A stretch of 42,428 nt of DNA from a virus, in the IMG/VR virus record IMGVR_UViG_3300046028_002388, positions 1 through 42,428 of that record, one strand, 5' to 3'. Made by a program: the position numbers and the translations under genes. Each line of letters begins with the position of its first letter. Within the stretch, counting starts at the first letter, position 1. Below the pieces are notes generated by a model that did no database searches, was not told the origin of the DNA, and saw nothing but the letters and a program-made list of their open reading frames with translations. Positions 1 to 8,007 of the stretch are shown piece after piece.

Positions 1-474
1 TTCAAACTTGGTGAGACTGCAATCAGCGGTTACTCCTTCCAAGGTTATCGTGGTTTCGCATTCGGTATCGACCAACAGCCCCTTCGCGCTACCGCGAATG
101 TCGCTGGTGTTCTTACCCTTGTTAACCCAATCGTTAGCACTGCCGTAACGAATGGTTTCGCTCAACGCCGTAACCCAGCATGGGTTGCCGCAACGTACGA
201 AGTTATGTTCGTTATCGCTGGCAATGCGTTCAAGCGTCTCGTCCCCGAAAGCTATGTTGGAGAAGGAACATTCCGTTTCGCTCCCCAACTCGCTATGGGT
301 GAACTGGAGTGGACATACTTCCGCGACAACGATTGTAACTTGTATGGTGACTTCGGTCAGCACATCTATCAAATCCAACGCGCTATTCAACCAATTCGTC
401 CACAGAATGTTGTGGCAATTGTCTACAAGCGTTGCCAAGATGATGTGAATCCAGCACCTTGCGTAGCGGTTTAA
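1..474 (+). CDS. Major capsid-like virion protein, C-terminal part (5' end cut off)
   Basis: The open frame runs in from the window edge and ends at a TAA at 472-474; about 157 residues are visible. Internal ATGs (for example at 205) are not the true start, because the frame is open and protein-like back to base 1. The visible part is rich in aromatic and hydrophobic residues (GYRGFAFGIDQQPLRA, NPAWVAATYEV, FRFAPQLAMGELEW, YQIQRAIQPIRP). This suits a beta-rich shell protein and resembles the C-termini of capsid proteins in metagenomic podoviruses. A capsid role also fits its position just before small virion genes and the hairpin that follows it. It could be another abundant virion protein. 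No catalytic motif is visible. Confidence 0.55.
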   Translation, partial: FKLGETAISGYSFQGYRGFAFGIDQQPLRATANVAGVLTLVNPIVSTAVTNGFAQRRNPAWVAATYEVMFVIAGNAFKRLVPESYVGEGTFRFAPQLAMGELEWTYFRDNDCNLYGDFGQHIYQIQRAIQPIRPQNVVAIVYKRCQDDVNPAPCVAV

Positions 475-488
475 GTTAAATTGATATC

Positions 489-520
489 GGTGGCAGAGTT
501 AATAACTTGACTCTGCCACC
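489..520 (+). terminator. Perfect hairpin after the capsid-like gene
   Basis: An 11-bp perfect inverted repeat (GGTGGCAGAGT at 489-499, ACTCTGCCACC at 510-520) encloses a 10-nt loop. It begins 15 nt after the stop of the capsid-like gene. No T-run follows, so it is more likely a leaky attenuator, an RNA-processing site or a 3'-end stabiliser than a strong intrinsic terminator. Position and strength fit lowering expression of downstream genes relative to the capsid gene (inference). Confidence 0.6.
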
Positions 521-544
521 TCATCAGTTTAACATTCACACACT

Positions 545-808
545 ATGGACGATATCCCTTCAATTCTCGACACCGCAAAATTCCGTCACCTTGCTCTAGA
601 TGGGATTTCAAACATTGCATACTCTGTTCAAGGATTTCAAATCCCAGAATTCGATTCACTCGCATTGACTTACTATGGTTCTACTAACAATATCGCAACG
701 GTAGCTTACAGTAAAGCGTCTGTTGTTGTCGCAACACTGACATTGACATATTCCGTGCAACCTCCCACTGCAAATGACGCAAATTTAGTAATGGTTAGCA
801 TTGCTTAA
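545..808 (+). CDS. Small virion-associated protein, function unknown
   Basis: An 87-residue protein starting at the first ATG after the hairpin. It is mostly beta-prone, with many Ser/Thr/Val residues (VAYSKASVVVATLTLTYSV), no transmembrane segment and no catalytic motif. It is followed by a 58-residue ORF whose ATG (810) lies just past its stop. The small size and position directly after the capsid-like gene suggest a decoration or minor virion protein, but I do not recognise the family. Confidence 0.6.
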   Translation: MDDIPSILDTAKFRHLALDGISNIAYSVQGFQIPEFDSLALTYYGSTNNIATVAYSKASVVVATLTLTYSVQPPTANDANLVMVSIA

Positions 809-809
809 T

Positions 810-986
810 ATGGCAGTTAGATTCAATCCATTTACTGGAAAACTAGACTTTAGTCCTAGTTCCTCTCTCACAATTAGCGAGGACGGAACGCTGTCTAATG
901 GGAATGAAGTGGCTCAAATCCAAAGTGGAGAACTTACAAATGTAGCTGAAATTGACGCTGGAGAATATAGTCCAACACCAGTCTAA
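810..986 (+). CDS. 58-residue protein with an [10 protein letters not shown] head motif
   Basis: ATG at 810, one nucleotide after the preceding stop; a TTG at 801 would add three residues but is less likely. Residues 4-13 read [11 protein letters not shown]-like, and nearly the same string opens the 857-residue collagen-like fibre at 4924 ([11 protein letters not shown]). The rest is short, acidic and low in aromatics, with no domain I recognise. Since the shared string is the extreme N-terminus of a large fibre, it is plausibly a virion-attachment peptide. This small ORF could then be a free anchor, or a remnant head from a lost fibre gene. Confidence 0.6.
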   Translation: MAVRFNPFTGKLDFSPSSSLTISEDGTLSNGNEVAQIQSGELTNVAEIDAGEYSPTPV

Positions 987-1010
987 AACTTTCTGAATAA
1001 ACAGAAAAAC

Positions 1011-1040
1011 CAAAAAACAAAACAAAACAAAACAAAAAAC
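1011..1040 (+). repeat. A-rich (AAAAC) leader before a fibre gene
   Basis: A run of AAAAC-type units without any Shine-Dalgarno sequence ends at the ATG at 1042. A weak 6-bp hairpin (TTTCTG at 990-995, CAGAAA at 1002-1007) precedes it. A-rich unstructured leaders can support initiation without Shine-Dalgarno pairing. The short tandem unit could also change length by slippage. Confidence 0.5.
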
Positions 1041-1041
1041 T

Positions 1042-1713
1042 ATGGCAAATCCAATCATTCGTATCAAACGCGGCTCTTCCGCTCCAGCAAGTCTTTCTTC
1101 TGGAGAGTTGGCAATCGACCTAACCAATAAAAACCTCTTCGTCGGTAAAGCTGACGGATCAGTACTCATCGTCGGCGGCGAAGGCACATTCGCTACCAAA
1201 TCGTATGCTGATGCCGCTGTTTCTGCCGCGAACTCGACTCTTACTGCTGCTATCGCCGCAGAAGAAGCCGCTCGTATCAGTGCTGATAGCACTCTCACCA
1301 GCAATCTTTCTGCTGAAGAGTCTGCTCGTATTGCTGCTGACAGCACATTGACATCGGCAGTTTCAGCAGAGGTTTCCCGCGCTACCGCCGCTGAAGGTGT
1401 AATCGCTGGTAATCTCTCCACTGAGACGAGCAACCGCACCAGTGCTGATTCAACCCTCGACGGCAAAATCACAACTGAGAAAAACCGCATCGACGCAATC
1501 CTTTCTGCCGCAAGCGCAGACAGTGACACGTTTGCTGAAATCGTTTCCCTTATCAACTCTGTTGATACGGCAAATGACTCGGCTTTCGCTGGTTATGTAA
1601 CGAGCAACAACGCTGCTTTGGCTTCCGAAGTTTCGGCTCGTACATCGGCTGATTCGGCTCTTGACACTCGCGTAACTGCTCTCGAAACCACCATTGATGG
1701 TGGAACTTACTAG
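1042..1713 (+). CDS. Coiled-coil tail-fibre protein with MANPII head
   Basis: A 223-residue fibre-type protein. The head (residues 1-50: MANPIIRIKRGSSAPASLSSG, GELAIDLTNKNLFVG) resembles the N-terminal domain seen in phage receptor-binding proteins such as Mtd-like adhesins. It is followed by imperfect repeats of about 17 residues built on the pattern AEEAARISADSTLTS (roughly residues 70-160), which are heptad-like and alanine/serine-rich, as in trimeric coiled-coil fibre shafts. The gene at 1772 starts with the same MANPII string. No enzymatic motif is present. It is likely a short fibre or fibre-base component. Confidence 0.75.
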   Translation: MANPIIRIKRGSSAPASLSSGELAIDLTNKNLFVGKADGSVLIVGGEGTFATKSYADAAVSAANSTLTAAIAAEEAARISADSTLTSNLSAEESARIAADSTLTSAVSAEVSRATAAEGVIAGNLSTETSNRTSADSTLDGKITTEKNRIDAILSAASADSDTFAEIVSLINSVDTANDSAFAGYVTSNNAALASEVSARTSADSALDTRVTALETTIDGGTY

Positions 1714-1729
1714 TCCCTAAACCCAAAGC

Positions 1730-1756
1730 CCTTCAGAGGTTCGACCCCTCTGAAGG
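1730..1756 (+). terminator. Intergenic hairpin, loop TTCGACC
   Basis: A perfect 10-bp inverted repeat (CCTTCAGAGG at 1730-1739, CCTCTGAAGG at 1747-1756) with a 7-nt loop TTCGACC lies between two fibre genes. No T-tract follows. The hairpin at 39547-39569 has the same loop plan (TTCCACC closed by G-C pairs). A role in attenuation or transcript processing is likely. Confidence 0.5.
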
Positions 1757-1771
1757 CAACCCCATTCTATA

Positions 1772-2749
1772 ATGGCTAATCCAATCATAGTCCCTAAAAA
1801 AAGCACAATTGCTGCGCGGGTTCCTGCAAACGGAGACCTTGCATCTGGTGAGATTTGCATAAATCACGCAGATAAAAAACTCTATGCCAAGCATCCTAGT
1901 ACTGGCACGATACAGGAAATTGGTGGTATGTCTGTGCATTCGCACGACGAAATTTATTCCCCTGATAGCAGTCAATTATTAGAACTGCAAAACAACGGAA
2001 ACCTCACAATAACAGCAGGAGGTACTACAAAAACTTTCACGCTTCCTAGTGCCTCTGGTACGATTGCTACGCTTTCCGACATTAGTGGAGGCGTATCTGG
2101 AGTAACATCAGTTAATACACGCACAGGAGCGGTGACACTTGATAAAACAGATGTTGGACTTAGCAATATTGACAACACATCTGATTCAAATAAACCGATT
2201 TCTACGGCTACTCAAACGGCTCTTGACGGAAAGGCCAGCACATCTCATCCTAATCTTACAGGAGCCTCTGGCACGAAAACTTTTGCTATTTTTGCTCCCC
2301 GCGATAATAACCCGCCGTCAACTTTGTTTGCAACGCTAGACACACGAAATTCCATAACTGTCCTCGATTTTGATGCCGCTACCATTGAGAGTGCGGTCTT
2401 CCCGTCGATCATACCCGAAGCTGCTGATTTAACAAGCGGCCTGAGCGTCCGTGTCACATGGATGGCAACCACATCCACCACCGGGAGTGTGCGCTGGAGA
2501 GTAGCATTAGAGCGTGGCAACACCGATATAGACGCCGACAGCTTCGACACCGCCACCGAGGCAAACGGAGCCGCAAACGGAACGAGCGGCATCCCCACCA
2601 CGACCAGCATCACTCTGACCACCATCGACAACGTTACAGTCGGTGAACCTTACCGGATCAGAATTTCTCGCGTTGGCAGCGATGCCGTCAACGACACAAT
2701 GACGGGCGATGCCGAGTTGATCTCTGTCGAAGTAAGGAGCGCGGCTTGA
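1772..2749 (+). CDS. Tail-fibre protein with phage-fibre repeat and MANPII head
   Basis: A 325-residue protein. Residues 1-55 repeat the MANPII head of the neighbouring fibre and contain a GDLASGEICINHADKKLYAK segment, as in fibre N-terminal domains. Residues about 110-150 (SVNTRTGAVTLDKTDVGLSN then IDNTSD) match the repeat found in many phage tail fibres. The C-terminal third is a beta-type domain. Base composition shifts within the gene: about 2395-2740 is clearly richer in G and C than the A/T-rich stretch before it, which suggests a grafted C-terminal receptor-binding domain. The next gene starts one nucleotide after its stop. Confidence 0.75.
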   Translation: MANPIIVPKKSTIAARVPANGDLASGEICINHADKKLYAKHPSTGTIQEIGGMSVHSHDEIYSPDSSQLLELQNNGNLTITAGGTTKTFTLPSASGTIATLSDISGGVSGVTSVNTRTGAVTLDKTDVGLSNIDNTSDSNKPISTATQTALDGKASTSHPNLTGASGTKTFAIFAPRDNNPPSTLFATLDTRNSITVLDFDAATIESAVFPSIIPEAADLTSGLSVRVTWMATTSTTGSVRWRVALERGNTDIDADSFDTATEANGAANGTSGIPTTTSITLTTIDNVTVGEPYRIRISRVGSDAVNDTMTGDAELISVEVRSAA

Positions 2750-2750
2750 T

Positions 2751-3389
2751 ATGGCTCGGGCATTTGCAACCAACCAGCAGATCAGCGGGAGCTATACGGT
2801 TCACAAGAACCAGCAAAAGCTTACTATGTCATGTTGGATTCGTAGGCCAACGAGCGGAACTATACAGAATGTTGGTTTTACTGATGTCGTAAACAATGGA
2901 TTTGTTATAACACATTATTCGGACAACTTTTTGTATCCCGTGGTTGCAAATAATTCTAGTTCATACGGTTATGTAGCTCAAAATATTACTGGATGGAATC
3001 ATTTTGCTCTTGTGTTCAATGGATCGCTCACAGGTAACTCAAACAGAATGAAATTATACAGCAACGGAAGTCTGCTTACGCTAGGCTTTAATCTAACAAT
3101 ACCCAGCACAACATCAAATAACGCGGGAATTAATAATCTTAGGTTTGGTCGTTCCGAAACTGGCAACTACTGGTCATCGGGTGATTTTGCGGAATATGGT
3201 CTTTGGCAGGAAGCATTGTCAGGTGCTGATGTCGCCGCGATTGCCAAAGGAATGACACCCTACAAGGTGCGTCCAGATAAACTTGTTTCATACATTCCGC
3301 TTGTCAGAGACACCCAAGATGTCATGTCTGGAACCGCACTCACAGATACCAGCACAACCGTCTCCAACCATCCTCGCGTTTATGCCTAA
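2751..3389 (+). CDS. LamG/concanavalin-like lectin-fold fibre protein
   Basis: A 212-residue protein with the hallmarks of a LamG-like jelly roll: MSCWIRRP early, GWNHFALVFNG in the middle (the W-x-H-hydrophobic strand), MKLYSNGSLL (the typical Y-x-N-G turn), and near the end FAEYGLWQEALSGADVAAIA, matching the closing strand-plus-helix of this fold. Such domains bind glycans or proteins and are common at phage tail tips. Its start follows the preceding stop at once, and its last 8 nt overlap the next gene, so the genes are probably translated together. A surface-glycan adhesin role is inferred. Confidence 0.65.
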   Translation: MARAFATNQQISGSYTVHKNQQKLTMSCWIRRPTSGTIQNVGFTDVVNNGFVITHYSDNFLYPVVANNSSSYGYVAQNITGWNHFALVFNGSLTGNSNRMKLYSNGSLLTLGFNLTIPSTTSNNAGINNLRFGRSETGNYWSSGDFAEYGLWQEALSGADVAAIAKGMTPYKVRPDKLVSYIPLVRDTQDVMSGTALTDTSTTVSNHPRVYA

Positions 3390-3813
3390 TTACTATAACC
3401 TCACCACCAACGAACTCGTCACCCTCGCGCCAGAAACACTCGCCGCATGGGCCGCAAACGGCAACCCCAAGGCCAACGACTACGCCCTGCTGCCAGACAA
3501 ACCTAGCGACAACTGCACATGGGGAAACGGAGAATGGATCACCCCTTCCGCTCCCACATACACGGCTGAAGAATGGTTAGAAAACCAAGCCTATACCCCG
3601 TTACGCCTCCTAACTTGCCTTGACCTTGAAGGCAAACTGCGTTCCAAAGGTGGAACATCCCCGAAGCTCACGGCTATCCGACAATGGCTTGATGAAATTA
3701 CGCTTGCCGCAGCATTCAATCCAAATGCAGTCACTTCTACATGGCCTGCCGCGCCATTTGTATTTGACGTTGTTGTGCAAGAGGCAATCACTCAACTTAT
3801 AATCGTTGCATGA
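3382..3813 (+). CDS. Fibre-associated protein, function unknown
   Basis: I place the start at the ATG at 3382, overlapping the previous gene by 8 nt, because the N-terminus MPNYYNLTTNELVTL looks natural and the upstream in-frame extension lies within the other gene. This gives 143 residues. It is acidic, alanine-rich and Trp-containing (LAAWAANGNPK, CTWGNGEWI, YTAEEWLENQ), and its first half is noticeably G/C-rich compared with neighbours. Size and placement after an adhesin would suit a fibre chaperone or assembly protein, but no family is recognised. Confidence 0.55.
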   Translation: MPNYYNLTTNELVTLAPETLAAWAANGNPKANDYALLPDKPSDNCTWGNGEWITPSAPTYTAEEWLENQAYTPLRLLTCLDLEGKLRSKGGTSPKLTAIRQWLDEITLAAAFNPNAVTSTWPAAPFVFDVVVQEAITQLIIVA

Positions 3814-4679
3814 TTTTAACTAATTCCACCGCAGCAGAAGTTGGCACAAGCGATGTAAAAGCAATTTTATCATCAACATCATTGTTTCGTCAGTTTATGT
3901 GCTACATGGCAATAACACTCTCGCAAGCGATTTCTGGAACAGTTGGAGTAATAAAAAACGGGATTGGTGGACTGACTCTTTCGGGAATTTGCAACTATAC
4001 TGGGCCAACGCAAATCAACGCTGGCTCTCTTGCTATTACGAATGCTTCCACACTTAATGGAGTTATTAGTGGAGCGGGATCGTTGACGAAAAGCGGTTCA
4101 TTTGCTGTAACGATTGGAGGCAACAATACTTATACTGGAGGAACTTTCTTCTCTCTTGGAACAATAACTTTTACATCTGGGAATGCTTTTGGAACTGGCT
4201 TATTTATGGCTCAGACAGCAACGCAAATCATTACGTCAAACACTGTAACTCTGCCAAATAATTTCCAGATAAATGCTGGTGCTACAATGCAATTTCGCAC
4301 CGCTGGATTAAATACAATAACAGTTACGGGAAATATCTATGACAGCGGAAACCTAAACAAAACAGCAGGTGGAAGACTACACCTAGATGGAACATTAACC
4401 TATACAGGATCGACAACATTAACCGCTGGATATATTCGAGCGATAAAAACTGTCGGTGCTTCAACGGCAACAGCAACATTTGGCAACGTAGGTGGAATTC
4501 TAAGCCTATCAGTTTCGTTCAATGTATCACCTCCATCTGGAACAACAAACTTTCGGTTTTTCCAAGGAACGACAACGCAAACTTTTTCACCCGCAGTTAT
4601 ATCTTTATCTGGTGTGCCAGTTGGAACAACAGCAACCTACAATTCAGCAACATCAACACTTTCAGTTATAGTACCATGA
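3810..4679 (+). CDS. Fibre-region protein built of autotransporter-type PATR repeats
   Basis: A 289-residue protein whose ATG overlaps the previous stop (ATGA). It carries about three copies of the passenger-associated transport repeat pattern G-x-L-T-L-S-G-x-x-x-Y-T-G-x-T-x-x-x-A-G-x-L: residues about 46-76 (GGLTLSGICNYTGPTQINAG), 86-117 (GGNNTYTGGTFF) and 178-211 (LHLDGTLTYTGSTTLTAG). These repeats form the beta-helix of bacterial autotransporters and large adhesins. No signal peptide or beta-barrel is present, and the gene sits among phage fibre genes, so it is probably a beta-solenoid fibre shaft or receptor-binding element acquired from bacteria. Confidence 0.6.
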   Translation: MILTNSTAAEVGTSDVKAILSSTSLFRQFMCYMAITLSQAISGTVGVIKNGIGGLTLSGICNYTGPTQINAGSLAITNASTLNGVISGAGSLTKSGSFAVTIGGNNTYTGGTFFSLGTITFTSGNAFGTGLFMAQTATQIITSNTVTLPNNFQINAGATMQFRTAGLNTITVTGNIYDSGNLNKTAGGRLHLDGTLTYTGSTTLTAGYIRAIKTVGASTATATFGNVGGILSLSVSFNVSPPSGTTNFRFFQGTTTQTFSPAVISLSGVPVGTTATYNSATSTLSVIVP

Positions 4680-4891
4680 TAATTCCTCCAAACGAAAATG
4701 GTTGGTCATACGATGACTCTACAGGCAACTGGAAATTGGTCTATGTGGATAAGTTAATTGTTATTTACGAGCAAACAGATGTTTCAATCGCAACTGGAAG
4801 CACATTGTTTGTAGGAACGCACGAAGAGTGCGAAGAACAGATAGCCAAAGAAGGATTATCTTGGCCTGTTGATGTTGAGATAACCACTTGA
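4676..4891 (+). CDS. Small protein downstream of the PATR protein, function unknown
   Basis: 71 residues, starting in an ATGA overlap with the PATR gene, which suggests coupled translation. The sequence is acidic and contains NGWSYDDSTGNWKLVYVDKL, a Trp-rich beta-hairpin-like segment, and a short EECEEQIAKEG helix. No domain is recognised. The TGA stop lies inside a TTGACA hexamer that may be the -35 element for the next gene. It could be a fibre chaperone or a tip protein. Confidence 0.5.
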   Translation: MIIPPNENGWSYDDSTGNWKLVYVDKLIVIYEQTDVSIATGSTLFVGTHEECEEQIAKEGLSWPVDVEITT

Positions 4892-4917
4892 CAAAAACGC
4901 AATTCAACGATTAATAA
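4888..4917 (+). promoter_or_regulatory. Candidate sigma70-like promoter before the 857-residue fibre
   Basis: A perfect -35 hexamer TTGACA (4888-4893) overlaps the stop of the preceding gene. A TAATAA-type -10 lies at 4912-4917 with an 18-nt spacer (TTAATA gives 17). The fibre ATG follows at 4924, so a transcript from this -10 would have almost no leader. The motif is exact at -35 but moderate at -10. Confidence 0.35.
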
Positions 4918-4923
4918 TAAACT

Positions 4924-7497
4924 ATGGCACTCGTATTTAATCCTTTTACTGGCAAGTTAGATTTTGTTGCAAGCCGAGAGCCTGCCAGTCAATCCACATA
5001 TTATAAAAGTGGGAACCAGAATCTAAGTGATCCAGTAACCGACATTACCTTTGACCAATTGGCAACTTGGAGTAATGGGAATAACTATATCACCCACACA
5101 CCGGGTTCCAAAGATTTCACTGTAGTAAAGAGTGGTTTATATCAATTGGAATGGAATGCATCTATTGCAGCAAATGGAGCTACATGGAATGCCGCAAATA
5201 ACAAAATAATTTCCATTGATATTACCCGTTTTCCAACCGCAGAACAAATTGTAATAGGTCAAAGTGCTGTTCAAGCGTCAGGTCAAACCTATACTCAGAG
5301 TGTAAATTCAACTTTTAATCTTGTTGCTGGAGATATAATTAATCTTCGTGTTCAATGTACTTGGGCAACTGCACAACCATTTGTTCAAGGAGTTCAAAAC
5401 GCAATTGATCTTAATACTTGGTTCACATGGAGATTTGTATCATTCGATGGGAATGGTGCAGTTGGAGCAGATGGAGCGACTGGAGCCACAGGCCCATCTG
5501 GAGGCCCAACAGGAGCAACAGGTGTAAGCGGAGCAACAGGTTCTACAGGATTAACTGGTTTGACAGGCCCACAAGGGACAACTGGAGCTACTGGATTGGT
5601 TGGTTCCACTGGATCAACTGGCGTTGGAACACAAGGTTCCACTGGAAGCACTGGAGCTACTGGAGTTCAAGGAATTATTGGGCCACAGGGAGCTACTGGT
5701 ATTGTTGGCCTAGATGGGGCCACAGGAGCCACAGGTGTAGCTGGAACAGGTGGAGCAACGGGTTCCACTGGTGCTACAGGCGTTGCTGGGTTGGATGGTT
5801 CTACAGGAGCCACAGGCGTAACTGGAACAAACGGAGCAACGGGGTCTACTGGAGCGACAGGCATTCAAGGGGATGTCGGATCAACAGGAGCCACAGGAGT
5901 CCAAGGAGATGCTGGAGCTACAGGATCAACTGGAGTCCAAGGTGACACAGGCGCAACGGGAGCTACAGGCATGACTGGGGTTAGAGGAGCAACAGGAAGC
6001 ACAGGTGACACTGGTTCTACTGGCATTGATGGGGCAACTGGAGCAACTGGCCCAACCGCTGATCTTTCAGCGTATGTGTTGAAGTCTGGTGATACGATGA
6101 CTGGAAAATTAAATTTACCATCATCAACAACTGCATTTGCTCCTTTAAATTTGGGATCAGGAGCAATTCCTACAACTACTATTGCTGGAGATGTATTTGC
6201 AAGTGGAAATAATATTTTTTTCAAGGGAACAACTGGAGGGCCGTATATTTTTGCTTATAAAAATGATACAAATACATTTCTTGTTCCACAGATAATTAGC
6301 ACAGTATCACCAACTGGAGATTCCGCTCCAGCACTTAGAATTACGCAAGCTGGAGGAGGAGAAGCATTGCGAGTAGAGGATCAGGCAACACCAGATTCAA
6401 CCCCATTTGTAGTGTCTACTGCAGGTAAAGTTGGAATTGGAACTGCTCCAGATGCAACTGTTGGATTAAAATTAGATTCCACTGGAGTTAAATTTAACGA
6501 TGGAACAATACAAACTACTGCCGCTATAGCAGGAGCTACAGGAGCTACAGGGATAGGCGCAAGCGGCGCAACTGGATCGACTGGCATCCAAGGCGCAACA
6601 GGCGTTTCTGGTGACATTGGCGCGACTGGCGCAACAGGCTTGCAAGGGGATGTTGGAGCGACTGGACTTGAAGGAGCAACTGGGATTATTGGTGCTACTG
6701 GAGCCACGGGAACCGCTGGAGTTGATGGAGCTACTGGCGCAACTGGTATTGGGGCGACTGGCGCAACGGGACTTCAAGGCCCACAAGGATTTAGTTCTGG
6801 TGCTGTATATTATTTTAACCCTTCCGATTCCTCAAGTATCCTTGGATATTATGAAATGAATCGTGATTTGGTAATTGGAGTCGGAACAACACTTACTGCT
6901 TCTGGTGCAGGAGCGCAATTAGTTGGATCATTTGCAACAATTTCAAGTGATCCTAATGTTACTACAATTACAGCAGGAAATTGGAATTTTGAAAATTTTG
7001 TTTCGATGAGTTCCAATGGAGGAACACCAAAAATTTATGGTGAGATTTATTATCGAAATCTTGCTGGAACAGAAACGCTAATTGCAACAAATGTTGTTAA
7101 TCCGCATCCAATCACAGATGGAACTGTCAACGAATTGTATTTGTGGAGCATTCCAGTTCCTGCAACAAATGTTTTAGCTACAGATAGGATTGTTGTTAAG
7201 TTTTATGCCATTGATCTTGGAGGAAAAACAATGACAATGCATTTTGAGGATAGTCATATTGCTCAAGTTGTTAGTTCTCTATCGCCAGCAACTCAAGGAG
7301 CCACGGGAGCGACAGGTGCTACAGGGATCGGAGCCACAGGAGCCACAGGGGTTACACCAGCAAACATTGTTCTCTCGGATATTACTGGTCTTACAGGGGC
7401 AACGCAACTGACAAATCTAGTGGAAATCACCCAAACTGGCTACAATTTAATAGTGATTCCAGACCCCAACACGTTGTATGTAATTGTTGGCCCATAA
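4924..7497 (+). CDS. Collagen-like tail fibre with C1q/TNF-like and beta domains
   Basis: An 857-residue modular fibre. Residues 4-13 are the [10 protein letters not shown] head shared with the ORF at 810. Residues about 20-175 look like a beta jelly roll of the C1q/TNF type ([30 protein letters not shown]). Residues about 179-378 are Gly-X-Y repeats rich in GAT and GST triplets, a collagen-like triple helix. Residues about 380-535 are a globular fibre region ([27 protein letters not shown]), as in phage fibre repeats. A second collagen stretch covers about 536-622, a beta domain about 625-790 and a third short collagen block about 792-810, followed by the tip. Threonine-rich collagen repeats can be glycosylated. 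No processing motif was recognised. Confidence 0.85.
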   Translation: MALVFNPFTGKLDFVASREPASQSTYYKSGNQNLSDPVTDITFDQLATWSNGNNYITHTPGSKDFTVVKSGLYQLEWNASIAANGATWNAANNKIISIDITRFPTAEQIVIGQSAVQASGQTYTQSVNSTFNLVAGDIINLRVQCTWATAQPFVQGVQNAIDLNTWFTWRFVSFDGNGAVGADGATGATGPSGGPTGATGVSGATGSTGLTGLTGPQGTTGATGLVGSTGSTGVGTQGSTGSTGATGVQGIIGPQGATGIVGLDGATGATGVAGTGGATGSTGATGVAGLDGSTGATGVTGTNGATGSTGATGIQGDVGSTGATGVQGDAGATGSTGVQGDTGATGATGMTGVRGATGSTGDTGSTGIDGATGATGPTADLSAYVLKSGDTMTGKLNLPSSTTAFAPLNLGSGAIPTTTIAGDVFASGNNIFFKGTTGGPYIFAYKNDTNTFLVPQIISTVSPTGDSAPALRITQAGGGEALRVEDQATPDSTPFVVSTAGKVGIGTAPDATVGLKLDSTGVKFNDGTIQTTAAIAGATGATGIGASGATGSTGIQGATGVSGDIGATGATGLQGDVGATGLEGATGIIGATGATGTAGVDGATGATGIGATGATGLQGPQGFSSGAVYYFNPSDSSSILGYYEMNRDLVIGVGTTLTASGAGAQLVGSFATISSDPNVTTITAGNWNFENFVSMSSNGGTPKIYGEIYYRNLAGTETLIATNVVNPHPITDGTVNELYLWSIPVPATNVLATDRIVVKFYAIDLGGKTMTMHFEDSHIAQVVSSLSPATQGATGATGATGIGATGATGVTPANIVLSDITGLTGATQLTNLVEITQTGYNLIVIPDPNTLYVIVGP

Positions 7498-7502
7498 TTA
7501 AA

Positions 7503-7676
7503 ATGAACGACAACGCAACCAGTCACGGAATTTTAGGTACGATTGTATCGACCACAGGATTTATAATTTCAATGTTACCAGAAATAGAAACTTCAATTAG
7601 GGTTGGTGGTGGAATAATCAGTATTATCGCGGGTATTTTAACTTGCATTTACATGGTAAAACAGATATTAAAATGA
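7503..7676 (+). CDS. Small holin-like membrane protein
   Basis: 57 residues with two hydrophobic stretches (about residues 10-24, GILGTIVSTTGFIIS, and 34-52, GGGIISIIAGILTCIYMV) separated by a short charged turn with PEIETS. This matches a class II holin topology. It opens the lysis block directly before a lipoprotein gene, with which it overlaps by 4 nt. Start chosen at ATG 7503, 5 nt after the fibre stop. A holin function is inferred from size, topology and context. Confidence 0.6.
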   Translation: MNDNATSHGILGTIVSTTGFIISMLPEIETSIRVGGGIISIIAGILTCIYMVKQILK

Positions 7677-7840
7677 AACCAAAAAAAATAGTAGTAGCAA
7701 TGATAGTAACATCGTTCATAATGCTAGGAATGGCATTCTTAACTGGATGTTCTGTACTTGGGCAACCAAACGTGTGTATCGAAACGCAATACGGCAAGTT
7801 CTGTTATGAACTGCCAGAAATTAAAGGACTAAAAAAATGA
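7673..7840 (+). CDS. Small lipoprotein, candidate outer-membrane spanin subunit
   Basis: 55 residues. A basic N-terminus (MKPKK) is followed by a hydrophobic signal segment and a lipobox LTGC, with the lipidated Cys at about residue 24. The short mature part contains a further Cys pair (NVCIETQYGKFCYEL). Start chosen at ATG 7673, overlapping the upstream stop as ATGA; a longer in-frame start at 7643 lies inside the holin-like gene. Short lipoproteins in lysis blocks often act as o-spanins that bridge to an inner-membrane partner in Gram-negative hosts. No clear long-helix i-spanin is seen next to it, so it could instead be a unimolecular or atypical spanin. Confidence 0.6.
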   Translation: MKPKKIVVAMIVTSFIMLGMAFLTGCSVLGQPNVCIETQYGKFCYELPEIKGLKK

Positions 7841-8007
7841 AAACAAATTGGAAAACTACACTACTTGGAGTATTTACTATTCTTGCGGCAGTTTCTGAAG
7901 CAGGAAAAGAGTTTTTGAGCAACGGAAACCTTGGTGATATTGGCTTGCTCTTTGCTGCAATCACTGCTGGAGTTGGGCTTATTCTTGCCAAAGATTCTAA
8001 TAAATAA
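7837..8007 (+). CDS. Small membrane protein, holin or antiholin-like
   Basis: 56 residues overlapping the lipoprotein gene (ATGA) and the next gene (TAATG). It has an N-terminal hydrophobic segment (TTLLGVFTILAAVSEAG) and a C-terminal one (IGLLFAAITAGVGLILAKDS), ending in a charged tail. Small phage proteins of the pattern KTTLLG...GLILAKD commonly sit next to lysins. It could be the second component of a holin pair with the protein at 7503. Confidence 0.6.
   Translation: MKTNWKTTLLGVFTILAAVSEAGKEFLSNGNLGDIGLLFAAITAGVGLILAKDSNK

Noticed and set aside
843-1556. 237-residue minus-strand frame
   Set aside because: It lies opposite a well-supported coiled-coil fibre gene and reads as low-complexity antisense of its repeats.
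1735-1751. T-arm-like sequence AGAGG-TTCGACC-CCTCT suggesting a tRNA or an attachment site
   Set aside because: The segment matches a tRNA T-arm, but no acceptor, D or anticodon arm is found upstream, and the inverted repeat extends beyond a T-stem, so a plain hairpin explains it. No integrase is present in the window.
1042-2749. Possible diversity-generating retroelement, because of Mtd-like fibre heads
   Set aside because: No reverse transcriptase, template repeat or adenine-biased variable repeat is seen in the window.
5394-6707. Long minus-strand frames rich in Pro, Val and Ala opposite the fibre gene (similar ones at 10429-10863)
   Set aside because: They are the reverse reading of GAT/GST collagen codons and show no independent start context or domain.
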